Part shown: in pieces, positions 47,031 through 55,526 of the stretch
Layout of the letters: the number at the start of each line of letters is the position of its first letter
Numbering within the stretch: the stretch's first letter is position 1
From: Marinomonas sp. IMCC 4694
Lineage (GTDB): Bacteria; Pseudomonadota; Gammaproteobacteria; Pseudomonadales; Marinomonadaceae
Assembly: GCF_008122525.1 (NCBI RefSeq)
Contig: NZ_VSRV01000001.1
Location: 1,984,001 to 2,048,000 of the forward strand
Length of the DNA stretch: 64,000 bases
Direction of reading: 5' to 3'
Program-made: the position numbers and the translations under genes
Notes under the pieces: model-generated
What the model was told of the DNA's origin: nothing
Database searches by the model: none
What the model saw: only the letters and a program-made list of their open reading frames with translations

Positions 47031-47659
47031 ATTCGTTTTCCTTGTCATTAAACGATAAGGTGCTCATTAACCATTTGAGTTTCGACATCGATAATGGCCA
47101 CGTATTGTCGATTATGGGGCCAAGTGGCATTGGCAAATCCAGCCTTTTACACTTTTTAAGCGGCACCTTACATCAAGGCGTAACCGCAACAGGTGAGGCG
47201 TTTTTAAACCAAGCTCCGATTCACGGTATACCAACCGCATCAAGAGGGGTCGGTTTATTGCAACAAATGCCGCTGCTGTTTCCACATATGAGTATTTTGG
47301 AAAACTTGCTGTTTGCTATTACCGACCAAATACCCACGAAAGAACGCCATAAAATGGCGCAACAGGCATTAGAGAAATTAGGCATTCCCGACAAAGCCAA
47401 TGCCCTACCAAAAGACCTGTCTGGCGGCCAACAAGCCCGCGTCGCTCTGCTTCGCACCTTGCTATCAAAACCGGATTATTTACTGCTCGACGAACCTTTC
47501 AGCAAACTTGATCCCGCGCTTCGTCGCGATGTGCGCGCCTTTGTGTTGGATGAAATACGCCACGCTAATATCCCCGCGTTACTCGTCACCCACGATCCGG
47601 AAGACGCAAAAGCCATGAAAGGAGAGTGCATTGAATTAGACTATCCAATCGGGATATAA
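47018..47659 (+). CDS. ynjD: YnjD-like ABC transporter ATPase
   Basis: The 213-residue ATPase starts at GTG with AAGGA upstream. Walker A is GPSGIGKSS (about residues 33-41), signature LSGGQQARV, Walker B LLLDEPFS and H-loop VTHDPED. It completes the ynjBCD importer. At 213 residues it is close to YnjD and has no regulatory C-terminal domain. Confidence 0.92.
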   Translation: MLSVNSFSLSLNDKVLINHLSFDIDNGHVLSIMGPSGIGKSSLLHFLSGTLHQGVTATGEAFLNQAPIHGIPTASRGVGLLQQMPLLFPHMSILENLLFAITDQIPTKERHKMAQQALEKLGIPDKANALPKDLSGGQQARVALLRTLLSKPDYLLLDEPFSKLDPALRRDVRAFVLDEIRHANIPALLVTHDPEDAKAMKGECIELDYPIGI

Positions 47660-47969
47660 CGCTCACTAAAGCCACAAACACACTGCTTGAAAGGCAATAA
47701 AGATGGGAGACGTTTGAGCAAACTGCATCATTAGGCCCCGCTTTACGACATGACCAAACTTGCTTTTAGATCAAGACGGCCCTTTAAAAAGTGATTTATG
47801 ATGCCATCAATTATGAGGAAGTGTGAAAATACAGGCTGCATTCAAAATAGTATGTTAAGAGGTTTACCATGAGTAACGTGAGGCGCTGGTGGCAGCAATT
47901 ACCACCGACTTATCATACCAACTGACACCCCAGTCTGTCGCTGCTGTACGCAATAGAGACAGAGATTTC
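47660..47969. other. 310-base intergenic region between convergent genes
   Basis: No clear terminator is visible. An 18-codon frame (ATG 47869 to TGA 47925) has AAGAGG upstream and encodes MSNVRRWWQQLPPTYHTN. It may be the remnant of a degraded gene, or chance. Nothing else recognisable. Confidence 0.4.
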
Positions 47970-48704
47970 TCATTTGCTTCTTGCCTGTCTAAGCGCCTTC
48001 ATCCGTGCCCATTGCCGCTTGTTACAGGTCTTATAGATCCACAGACAGCCGACATCAAACACAAAATAAAACACACTAATCCCACTTGGCGGATTACTGC
48101 TGCTAATAAAGGATACCGTCGAAAACCAGATGTCGGGCCAGGCCCAACTTTGATAAAAAGTGCCTAGTAGCTCCAGATACACCACCATGAAATACATGAT
48201 AAGAAAAAATAATTCATGGCCTGATTTCTTTCTCAATAAAAGCACGATGGTCATGGTACATATAAAACCCAATACATCGCGATCAAACAACAACCATCCG
48301 CTCGAATACACGATCATCGACCCATACAATACAATGACAAGGGACGATTTATTGCGCTGTACCCACGCCTCTTTGTAAAAGTACAACACCGCGGCATACA
48401 CCAAACTGTGGCCGAGCGGCACATAAAACGGCACGTTCTCCAGCCGGTATTCGTACATGCCGAGCAACACAGCGAACACCCATTCGCCCAAATATGCGAA
48501 TACAATGCCATACAACATGAGCTTTTTAACTCGGTAGCTGACACACCGATACACCCATAAAAAACACATGAACACCAAGGCATTAGTCAGCCATTGACCA
48601 TATTCTAAGTCTTTCGCTAGGCTTGAACTGTCCAAAAATAGGCCGAGCCACAACACCATCACAACCGGCAAATACACCCACTTATGGCGCCATGACACCA
48701 TCAC
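47970..48704 (-). CDS. Integral membrane protein of unknown function
   Basis: The 244-residue protein has about seven hydrophobic helices and a basic C-terminal tail (KRQWARMKALRQARSK). A conserved-looking block is ENVPFYVPLGHSLVYA (about residues 88-103). I do not recognise the family. The start is a GTG, with ATG the next codon, overlapping the stop of the upstream glycosyltransferase gene by 4 bases (GTGA), so the two are translationally coupled and may act together. Confidence 0.7.
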   Translation of the reverse strand: MMVSWRHKWVYLPVVMVLWLGLFLDSSSLAKDLEYGQWLTNALVFMCFLWVYRCVSYRVKKLMLYGIVFAYLGEWVFAVLLGMYEYRLENVPFYVPLGHSLVYAAVLYFYKEAWVQRNKSSLVIVLYGSMIVYSSGWLLFDRDVLGFICTMTIVLLLRKKSGHELFFLIMYFMVVYLELLGTFYQSWAWPDIWFSTVSFISSSNPPSGISVFYFVFDVGCLWIYKTCNKRQWARMKALRQARSK

Positions 48705-49813
48705 AACGTCGCCCTCATTTCAAACACATCTTGTATGAGGCGGTCGTACTCCATGAGGACAGGGAACGAGTACAAGGCACTCACATCGGGTACTTTGATC
48801 GGGTTAGCCACAAGCTGCTGAATCAAATCGACGGCACTGGCGGCTTCTTTTTCCATATCGTCAAGATAGCTCTTATACAAGTACGCATCATCGAATAACT
48901 CAGGATACACTTGTCGATTCGGCAAGACCGGAACACAACCCAGCGCTACGGCTTCCAATACAGCAAGCCCTTGAAACTCATGCAATGCGGTAGACAGCAC
49001 AACGTCAGCGGATGCCAAAAAAGCCAAATACTCCGCCCTACTTGGTGCAAAGCCAAATTGGATAATTCTGTGCGCGAACCGTGATTGGATTTGGGTGAAT
49101 ACTTTGGGGATGGATCGGAATTGTTCGCCAAGAATGGCGATCTCATAATCTACTTCACGCCGTTCTAACACGTCTAAGATCGCGAACAAACGGTCTGGCC
49201 CTTTATCGAATTCCCAGCGCGCTGACCAAATCAACTTTATCCGACCTGATGCTTGACTTACCGATCTCAAACAGCGCGCTTGCTGCAGAATGTCCAATGG
49301 CACTGGCACTACCCGTGCCCGATTTTCGGTCGTATTGAGCCAGTCTGGGGACGCGTAATCGGGCAGCTTTTTCAGCAAAGCACGCGCGCCAAAAAAGAAA
49401 GAATCTTGATTAAAACGGCTGTTAAACACACATTGATCAGCGGCCAGTGCGCTGTATAGTGTGACCATTTGCATTTCTACTAGGCCCTGTTGTTTGTCAC
49501 TCACTGGGTACGCAAATTGGTTCTCATGAAAATACACCAGCCATGGAATGATTTGTAAATTGGAGCAGAATCCTTTCAGGCCAGCACAATCCGTCATAGA
49601 GGTCGCAATGACTAAATCATAGGATTGCTCTAACACTGCCTTAAATTGCGGATCAAACGCAAAGCTCATGGCATTGCCGCGAATTCGCCAAGCAAAATGA
49701 CGGGCGGGTAGGGACAGATAAGACCACTCATGCTGATCCAACCCTGTCATTAGGCTCATTGCCCATGCTTTATGGCTGCTGGCTTCATAGGCGCTGATCA
49801 ATAAAATTCGCAT
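48701..49813 (-). CDS. DUF3524 glycosyltransferase, tRNA-queuosine mannosyltransferase-like
   Basis: The 370-residue protein begins MRILLISAYEASSHKAW and has LPARHFAWRIRGNAM near residues 35-50, the signature of DUF3524. A GT-B glycosyltransferase domain follows (IKLIWSARWEFDKGPDRL, later EFQGLAVLEAVALGC). The eukaryotic relative GTDC1/QTMAN adds mannose to queuosine in tRNA-Asp. A bacterial role on queuosine is inference. Its stop overlaps the membrane protein gene. Confidence 0.8.
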   Translation of the reverse strand: MRILLISAYEASSHKAWAMSLMTGLDQHEWSYLSLPARHFAWRIRGNAMSFAFDPQFKAVLEQSYDLVIATSMTDCAGLKGFCSNLQIIPWLVYFHENQFAYPVSDKQQGLVEMQMVTLYSALAADQCVFNSRFNQDSFFFGARALLKKLPDYASPDWLNTTENRARVVPVPLDILQQARCLRSVSQASGRIKLIWSARWEFDKGPDRLFAILDVLERREVDYEIAILGEQFRSIPKVFTQIQSRFAHRIIQFGFAPSRAEYLAFLASADVVLSTALHEFQGLAVLEAVALGCVPVLPNRQVYPELFDDAYLYKSYLDDMEKEAASAVDLIQQLVANPIKVPDVSALYSFPVLMEYDRLIQDVFEMRATL

Positions 49814-49924
49814 TTTGTTCTCTTAGTGCTGTTTTACTTAATGGGAAAAATGACGTTTGCTGCTGGCTCATTATGAACAGGTCGAATATCATGTAAGAAA
49901 ATTACGCACTATTTAAGGAAAGTT

Positions 49925-50668
49925 ATGATCATTCAACGCCACGATCAAGATATCACCACGCCAACCGGCTTGATGCGCTGTACCGTTTACCGCCCGCAGT
50001 CTGAAGGTCGTTTTCCTTGCATTATTTTCTATTCTGAAATTTTCCAACAAACGGCCCCCATTGCTCGCTCTGCCGCGATCATGGCGGGTCATGGATTTAT
50101 CGTCATTGTGCCCGAAGTGTTCCATGAACTGAACCCTATCGGCACGGTTCTAGGTTACGACGACGCAGGAAAAGACAAAGGCAACGCTGACAAGTTTACC
50201 AAACCGCTTGAGTCTCACGACAGCGATACCGTCGCCATGATCCGCTTTTTTGAACAACAGACTTACAGCACGGGCCAATTCGGCAGCATGGGAGTGTGTT
50301 TGGGGGGGCATCTAGCTTATCGAGCGGCATTACATTCTCGTATCCAAGCGGCTTTCTGCTTGTATGCCACCGACATCCATTCAAACACGATTCCCTGTTT
50401 AGACGGTAACGATTCGTTTACCCGCACAAGTGACATTCAAGGAGAAGTTACCATGGTGTGGGGCAAACAAGATCCGCATGTGTCAAACGAAGGTCGGCAG
50501 AAAATCTACCAACAACTGATCGATACAGACCGCCTATTTACATGGCACGAAGTTAATGGCCAACACGCCTTTATGCGCGACGAAGGCGATCGTTACGACC
50601 CTGCCCTCGCCCTAGAATACTACCGCAAAGCGGTTGCTTTGTTTCAGCGGACACTGCGTAAAGTATGA
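49925..50668 (+). CDS. Dienelactone hydrolase family protein
   Basis: The 247-residue alpha/beta hydrolase has the Cys nucleophile in GVCLGGHLA (about residue 122), Asp in GKQDPHVS and His in NGQHAFMRDE, giving the Cys-Asp-His triad of the DLH family. The AAGGAA ribosome site is good. No aromatic-degradation genes are nearby, so its substrate is unknown. Transcription is divergent from the DUF3524 gene and convergent with yaeQ. Confidence 0.87.
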   Translation: MIIQRHDQDITTPTGLMRCTVYRPQSEGRFPCIIFYSEIFQQTAPIARSAAIMAGHGFIVIVPEVFHELNPIGTVLGYDDAGKDKGNADKFTKPLESHDSDTVAMIRFFEQQTYSTGQFGSMGVCLGGHLAYRAALHSRIQAAFCLYATDIHSNTIPCLDGNDSFTRTSDIQGEVTMVWGKQDPHVSNEGRQKIYQQLIDTDRLFTWHEVNGQHAFMRDEGDRYDPALALEYYRKAVALFQRTLRKV

Positions 50669-50721
50669 ACCTGTTGATTCAGTACAGGGCGCGCTGCGAG
50701 CCCATTGCTCGCATCACGACC

Positions 50722-51276
50722 TTATTGCTCGCCACGCCAAAGTGGCGTCATCGCACATTCGCCCAGCTCACCAGAGATCCACATATCGCCATCTTGAATC
50801 GTGACATTCAGCTGCATAGAGCGCGTGCAAATTTTCGCCAAGGCGTGAACGTGTGATTCGGTAAACTGCAAAACCCGCAAATTTTCAAAACGACTGTTTT
50901 TGCCCTTGTTTTGATCCCACCAAATATCAGACTTATCGTTGTAATTGACCACAACAACTTGTTGAGCGCGGCCACAGGCTTTACGCAAACGTTTCTCGTC
51001 GGGCTGGCCAAGTTCGACCCACAGCAATATCTCATCTGAATAATTTTTCTGCCAAAGGTCAGGTTCGTCTTCGGTACTGATGCCCTTAGAAAACCCAAGT
51101 TGCTCGCCCCCTTCTTTTTCATCCGCTAACAAGGCAAATGCGGCTAAACGCACCATCATGCGCTCTTCCGTTTCAGAAGGATGCAATGCTAGAGTCAATT
51201 CGTAACTTTGGTAATGGTTACGGTCCATATCAGAGACTTGAACCGATGCTTTGTACACTGTTGCTTTTGTCGCCAT
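50722..51276 (-). CDS. yaeQ: YaeQ family protein
   Basis: The 184-residue protein from the ATG at 51276 starts MATKATVYKASVQVSDMDRN and contains HPSETEERMMVRLAAFALL, WVELGQPDEKRLRKAC and a C-terminal IQDGDMWISG, all as in YaeQ. The fold resembles PD-(D/E)XK nucleases. In E. coli YaeQ was linked to RfaH suppression, but its function is unsettled. The frame continuing to 51345 lacks family similarity and is trimmed. The ribosome site is weak. Confidence 0.88.
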   Translation of the reverse strand: MATKATVYKASVQVSDMDRNHYQSYELTLALHPSETEERMMVRLAAFALLADEKEGGEQLGFSKGISTEDEPDLWQKNYSDEILLWVELGQPDEKRLRKACGRAQQVVVVNYNDKSDIWWDQNKGKNSRFENLRVLQFTESHVHALAKICTRSMQLNVTIQDGDMWISGELGECAMTPLWRGEQ

Positions 51277-51484
51277 GAGGTCACTTACTACATTGGTTAA
51301 CAGGTGGAAAATCGAATCGAATTGTACAGCAAAATCAGCAAACAAAATGCGCCTATTATCATTGTTTTTAGAGGCTACACATTAAAAAAAACAATCAATA
51401 GCAACACCAGCGCTATGGCTGAACGCATCAAAAAAATGTAGTTTTTACCTGTTGGCTCATTAAAAAGTAGTCTGGCGAACGCAC

Positions 51485-52000
51485 CTAACGTCCGATATAA
51501 CGCTCGTACTGCGCCACATTTCTCGTTACTACGGCATTGGCCGCAATAATGGCGTTGTCGCCGATTTCTATACCAGGAAGGATTTTTGCCCCACCGCCAA
51601 TCCACACTTGGTTGCCAATTTTGATGGATTTGGCGGAGCATTCGCCTGACGCGCGCAAGTCTGCGTCTCTTGGGTGATCGACGGTATAAAGGTGCACCGC
51701 AGGGCCGATCAAGACATCGTCGCCAATGTGAATGGGGGCGCTATCAAGAAAAACACAGTGAAAGTTAATAAACACATTTTTACCAAGGTGAATTTGAGAG
51801 CCATAATCGCATTGAAAGCCTGGTTCAATAACAACACCGTCAAAGGCTGCAAACAAACGGGTGACATGGCGTAAATTGCCTTTACTTGGGTGCGCATTGA
51901 ATTTTGCACAAGCAAGACGAGCCGCTTCACGGCGCAGGCGAAGGTCCAGATCAATGGCGTTAAAGGATTCACCGCGGGACATCTTTTCAAATTCAGTCAT
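51485..52000 (-). CDS. Sugar O-acetyltransferase (Maa/NodL type), possibly cut at C terminus
   Basis: The left-handed beta-helix acetyltransferase has 171 residues from the ATG at 52000: N-terminal MTEFEKMSRGESFNA, then hexapeptide repeats (FINFHCVFLDSAPIHIGDDV, GNQVWIGGGAKILPG, GDNAIIAANAVVT) with catalytic His in VDHPRD. The usual tail after AVVT (GxPAKVI-like) is absent; the frame ends soon in YERYIGR. The other frame just beyond reads GAFARLLFNE. That could be a shift, or the protein may just be short. Confidence 0.8.
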   Translation of the reverse strand: MTEFEKMSRGESFNAIDLDLRLRREAARLACAKFNAHPSKGNLRHVTRLFAAFDGVVIEPGFQCDYGSQIHLGKNVFINFHCVFLDSAPIHIGDDVLIGPAVHLYTVDHPRDADLRASGECSAKSIKIGNQVWIGGGAKILPGIEIGDNAIIAANAVVTRNVAQYERYIGR

Positions 52001-52063
52001 TATCAATGGCTCGTTATCGTATTGGCTTTGCTGGAAGCGTAAAGCATAAAACAGAAAGGCACA

Positions 52064-52091
52064 AAAAAACGCGGCCTAAGCCGCGTTTTTA
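52064..52091 (-). terminator. Terminator after tal
   Basis: CGCGGC and GCCGCG flank a CTAA loop, with A and T runs on either side. On the minus strand it lies about 20 bases after the tal stop and shows a good T run. It is probably bidirectional. Confidence 0.9.
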
Positions 52092-52112
52092 AAAAACAAT
52101 GCGTTGTTATGC

Positions 52113-53063
52113 TTACAGCATAGAAGCCAAAGTGACTTCCAATTTACGCTGATCCGCTGCGAAGTTACGAATGCCTTCAGACAATTTTTCTGTCGCCATC
52201 GCGTCTTCGTTCATTGCCCAACGGAATGCGGCTTCAGTGATGGCAGCAGGCGCTGGTTTCACGTCGGTTGTTGGGATCAATTTACGCTCAAGTTTGCCTT
52301 CGTCTTTCTTCAGTTCTTCCAGCAAGTTCGGGCTAATCGTCAAACGGTCACAACCAGCAAGTTGCTCGATTTCACCGATATTACGGAAGCTCGCGCCCAT
52401 GACAACGGTGTTGTAACCGTGCTCTTTGTAGTAATTGTAGATTTCAGTGACAGAAACCACACCTGGATCGGTTTCTGCCGTGTAATCTTGACCAGTTGAT
52501 TTTTTGTACCAATCAAGAATACGACCCACAAAAGGAGAGATCAGGTAAACGCCCGCTTCGGCACAAGCTTTTGCTTGAGCGAAAGAGAAAAGCAACGTCA
52601 GGTTGCAGTTGATGCCTTCTTTTTCTAGCTCTTCTGCGGCTTTAATGCCTTCCCACGTTGACGCGGCTTTGATCAAAACGCGTTCACGAGAAACACCAGC
52701 GGCTTCGTATAGCGCGATCAATTTGCGTGCTTTAGACAGTGTCGCCTCTTTGTCGAAAGACAAACGCGCGTCTACTTCAGTAGAAATACGGCCTGGAACG
52801 TATTTCAAAATTTCAGTGCCAACGATCACAGCAAGCATGTCACCAGCGTCTAAAATTTGCTGATCTTTGTCGTTGCTTTGTGTTTTCGCCCAAGCAACCG
52901 CTTGGTCAAGGAAAGGAGCGTATTCTGGAATTTGCGCGGCTTTTAGCATCAAAGATGGGTTGGTTGTCGCATCTTCTGGTAAAAAGTCTTTGATTGCCGT
53001 GATATCACCGGTGTCAGCCACAATGGTCGTGAACGCTTTTAGTTGAGATAACTTGTTGCTCAT
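52113..53063 (-). CDS. tal: Transaldolase
   Basis: The 316-residue class I aldolase-type enzyme has the Schiff-base Lys in VLIKAASTWEG and Asp in TTNPSL context (about residues 17-35: DTGDITAIKDFLPEDATTNPS as two adjoining parts). It moves a dihydroxyacetone unit between sugar phosphates in the pentose phosphate pathway. The ATG at 53063 has AAGGA upstream; the longer frame to 53102 lies inside dusA. It starts 4 bases after the dusA stop, so the two are probably co-transcribed. Confidence 0.95.
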   Translation of the reverse strand: MSNKLSQLKAFTTIVADTGDITAIKDFLPEDATTNPSLMLKAAQIPEYAPFLDQAVAWAKTQSNDKDQQILDAGDMLAVIVGTEILKYVPGRISTEVDARLSFDKEATLSKARKLIALYEAAGVSRERVLIKAASTWEGIKAAEELEKEGINCNLTLLFSFAQAKACAEAGVYLISPFVGRILDWYKKSTGQDYTAETDPGVVSVTEIYNYYKEHGYNTVVMGASFRNIGEIEQLAGCDRLTISPNLLEELKKDEGKLERKLIPTTDVKPAPAAITEAAFRWAMNEDAMATEKLSEGIRNFAADQRKLEVTLASML

Positions 53064-53067
53064 TGCT

Positions 53068-54105
53068 TTATCCTTTCTGTTGATGATGTTTGACCAATTC
53101 AATGGCCTCTAATAATACCTTTATCTCTGCGTCGGCTTTATGACCGTTTTCAGAAAGATAACGACGGAACTGTTTGCCGCCAGCTTCTCCTTGAAAAATA
53201 CCCAAAATATGTCGAGTAAGGTGCAATAACCGCTCGCCTTCTTCTAACTTTCGTTCTACGTACGGAACAAATGCTTCTAAGGCTGCATAGCGATCGTGAA
53301 CGAGGGCGTGACCGCCAAATAGTTGTTCATCGACGTGGCTAAGCAACCAAGGATTGTGATAAGCCTCGCGCCCAACCATCACGCCATCGACATGGGCTAA
53401 TTGTTCTTCACATTCTGCTACTGTTTTTATGCCGCCGTTTAAAATGATTTCAAGGTGTGGGAAATCTTTCTTCAACTGATGAACGTAATGGTATTTCAAT
53501 GGCGGCACTTCGCGGTTTTCTTTCGGGCTCAAGCCTTGCAGAATCGCATTGCGCGCGTGAACAATAAAAGTCGTGATGCCCGTAGTAGCCACATCGCCGA
53601 CAAAATCCCGCACCACGCTGTATTCTTCTTGATCATCTAAGCCAATGCGATGCTTAATCGTCACAGGAATACTGCACGCATCTTGCATTGACTTCATTGC
53701 GTCTTTTACTTTTTCTGGATGGGCCATCAAACAGGCACCAATCAAGCTGTTTTGCACTCGATCGCTAGGGCAACCCGCGTTTAGATTAACCTCATCAAAG
53801 CCGGCTTGCTCCGCCATTTTTGCGCATTTACCCAACGCAACCGCGTCTGATCCACCTAATTGCAACGCAATAGGGTGCTCGCACTCGTCATATCGTAAGA
53901 ATCTTTCAGGATGATTGCCTTGCAGCAACGCGCCCGTTGTTACCATTTCCGTGTACAACAAAGTCTGTTTCGTAAGCGTTCTGGCGAACACTCGATAATC
54001 CGATGTTGTCCAATCCATCATGGGGGCAATGGAGAAGCGCCTATCTAGCTTAACACGAGGATTTGAAAGGCCATTTTCTGTAGATTGTCGCGTTTCTTGA
54101 GACAT
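53068..54105 (-). CDS. dusA: DusA, tRNA-dihydrouridine synthase A
   Basis: The 345-residue FMN-dependent TIM-barrel enzyme has FSIAPMMDWTTSDYR near residue 24, the catalytic Cys in NLNAGCPSDRVQNS and HARNAILQGLSPKENR. DusA reduces U20/U20a in the D loop. The segment after NS reads LIGACLMA where related proteins have GRFGACLMA. About 270 bases of non-coding DNA precede it. Confidence 0.94.
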   Translation of the reverse strand: MSQETRQSTENGLSNPRVKLDRRFSIAPMMDWTTSDYRVFARTLTKQTLLYTEMVTTGALLQGNHPERFLRYDECEHPIALQLGGSDAVALGKCAKMAEQAGFDEVNLNAGCPSDRVQNSLIGACLMAHPEKVKDAMKSMQDACSIPVTIKHRIGLDDQEEYSVVRDFVGDVATTGITTFIVHARNAILQGLSPKENREVPPLKYHYVHQLKKDFPHLEIILNGGIKTVAECEEQLAHVDGVMVGREAYHNPWLLSHVDEQLFGGHALVHDRYAALEAFVPYVERKLEEGERLLHLTRHILGIFQGEAGGKQFRRYLSENGHKADAEIKVLLEAIELVKHHQQKG

Positions 54106-54179
54106 TGGTAAGGTCTTTTCGCTGTCAAATGTTCGGTGTGAGAGAATAAATTGTCGTTATTTTAGCACAGAATTACGAA

Positions 54180-54218
54180 GGGTATTCCGTGGAGAAAACG
54201 GTTTAAAGACGAATACCC
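54180..54218. promoter_or_regulatory. Inverted repeat upstream of dusA
   Basis: GGGTATTC (54180-54187) and GAATACCC (54211-54218) pair exactly; a smaller CCGT/ACGG stem lies inside. It is 75 bases upstream of the dusA start. A structured leader or operator is possible; an 8-base repeat alone is not statistically strong. Confidence 0.3.
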
Positions 54219-54372
54219 CAACAGCAACGAAATAATGCATTCGCTTCAATAAAATTATTATGTCATAAAATTACAACATTTCGAATAGTTTATCACATGA
54301 TGAAAAGGCTAAAGCAGAAAACGTGAACGGCGGAACGCCTGGAAGGTAAACACGGTTAAGAAGAACAGACGG

Positions 54373-54603
54373 CTATAGGAACGCCGCCATAACATCTGAC
54401 ACAGCAGGCAACACCGTCGTGTTGTCTTTTTCCATCTCAAGACACAGCGCTCTAACAAACGGCGCTTGTTCAGGGTATGTGCTTAACCAGGCTAAAACAG
54501 CTAATTGCACATCGGATAAGCTTTGCGCTTGAGTGACGGGAGCCCCCAGCGCAATGAGTTTATCTTTGAAATCCACTTCATCGATTAAGTCAACGATCAT
54601 CAT
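54373..54603 (-). CDS. Small hypothetical protein after etfB
   Basis: The 76-residue acidic, helical protein (MMIVDLIDEVDFKDKL) has a tail with VSDVMAAFL. No recognised domain. It lies 134 bases downstream of the etfB stop on the same strand, too far for a clear operon, and upstream of dusA. Two ATG codons stand in tandem at the start, with only a weak ribosome site. Confidence 0.55.
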   Translation of the reverse strand: MMIVDLIDEVDFKDKLIALGAPVTQAQSLSDVQLAVLAWLSTYPEQAPFVRALCLEMEKDNTTVLPAVSDVMAAFL

Positions 54604-54737
54604 AGTACTTTCTACCTATTTATTGACATTTTAACCAATACCGTTTTATCAATTAACGTTTAGCAATGGCTAACCCAAAGACAAATAATCGCTTTGTCAC
54701 TCGTCTTACAGCCATTAGCTTATACCCAAACGGCGGT

Positions 54738-55526
54738 TTAGCGTATGACTTTTTCTTCGATTAATACATCAAAAATCGCCTGAGCTTGTTCGTCAATGGA
54801 TTCGTTTTTGAGTACTTTCCCCCCACTGCCAACCGGTTTTGCCGTAGCGGCTTTCATTCGATCCGCGGCGGTTTTGGCTTTGACCACTTTTAGGCGCTTG
54901 GGTTTGGGTTTCGCCGGTGAAATGTGCCATTGGCTGGCGAGCTCGTCAATCGCAGCAGCACCATCCAGAGAGGTTACCGTCGCTCTTAGCCCTCGGGCAA
55001 AAGCGCTTTGTCTTGCCTCTTGAGCCGCCGCATCCACGCTGGCGATAAAAGGCAAAGCGACTGTAACAGCACGACGCTGGCCACGTGGTAAGGCCAGTAA
55101 CACCTCAGCTTCAAATTCATCGACCCGCACAATATCAGCAATGCGAGGCACCAGTGGCCAGCCAAGCTGCTCCGCCAGCAAGTAGGGCAACATACCAGAC
55201 GATTCACCGTTTTCGGCATGAACACCCGTTAATACAATCTGACGCGAATGGTTCTGGCGATTCGCTTTAAAAAACGTCACCAGGGCGGGCAGCGCGTCAT
55301 CGCCTTTGTTTTGGGTCAAGACAGTGAGCCCGTCTAATCCCATGCCTGTATATTGGCGCAGCACAGGATCATCGGCGTCCCCAGCATGCACTAAAGTAAG
55401 ACGACTGTCGGCCAACTTAAGTCCCAGCTCAACCGCTCGACCGTCTTGCTCTGCTCTTCGCGCACGACCTGACTGAGGGTGCCGGCCAATCGATACTAAG
55501 CAAACGATGTTTATATTAGGCCGCAT
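54738..55526 (-). CDS. etfB: Electron transfer flavoprotein beta subunit (dgc locus)
   Basis: The 262-residue protein has an ETF beta fold: IGRHPQSGRARRAEQDGRAVELG, then LTGVHAENGESSGMLPYLLAEQLGWPLV as two blocks, and the C-terminal ADRMKAATAK-like contact region. It differs from housekeeping EtfB and is the type found beside dgcB. With EtfA it should take electrons from dimethylglycine demethylation to the DgcB Fe-S membrane protein. Its start overlaps the etfA stop by 11 bases. Confidence 0.88.
   Translation of the reverse strand: MRPNINIVCLVSIGRHPQSGRARRAEQDGRAVELGLKLADSRLTLVHAGDADDPVLRQYTGMGLDGLTVLTQNKGDDALPALVTFFKANRQNHSRQIVLTGVHAENGESSGMLPYLLAEQLGWPLVPRIADIVRVDEFEAEVLLALPRGQRRAVTVALPFIASVDAAAQEARQSAFARGLRATVTSLDGAAAIDELASQWHISPAKPKPKRLKVVKAKTAADRMKAATAKPVGSGGKVLKNESIDEQAQAIFDVLIEEKVIR

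Noticed and set aside
47869..47925. 18-codon frame with a plausible ribosome site
   Set aside because: Too short to call a gene; possibly a remnant. Recorded only in the gap note.
51375..51641. 88-codon frame overlapping the acetyltransferase
   Set aside because: Mostly a shadow frame; its only interest is as a possible frameshifted tail of the acetyltransferase.
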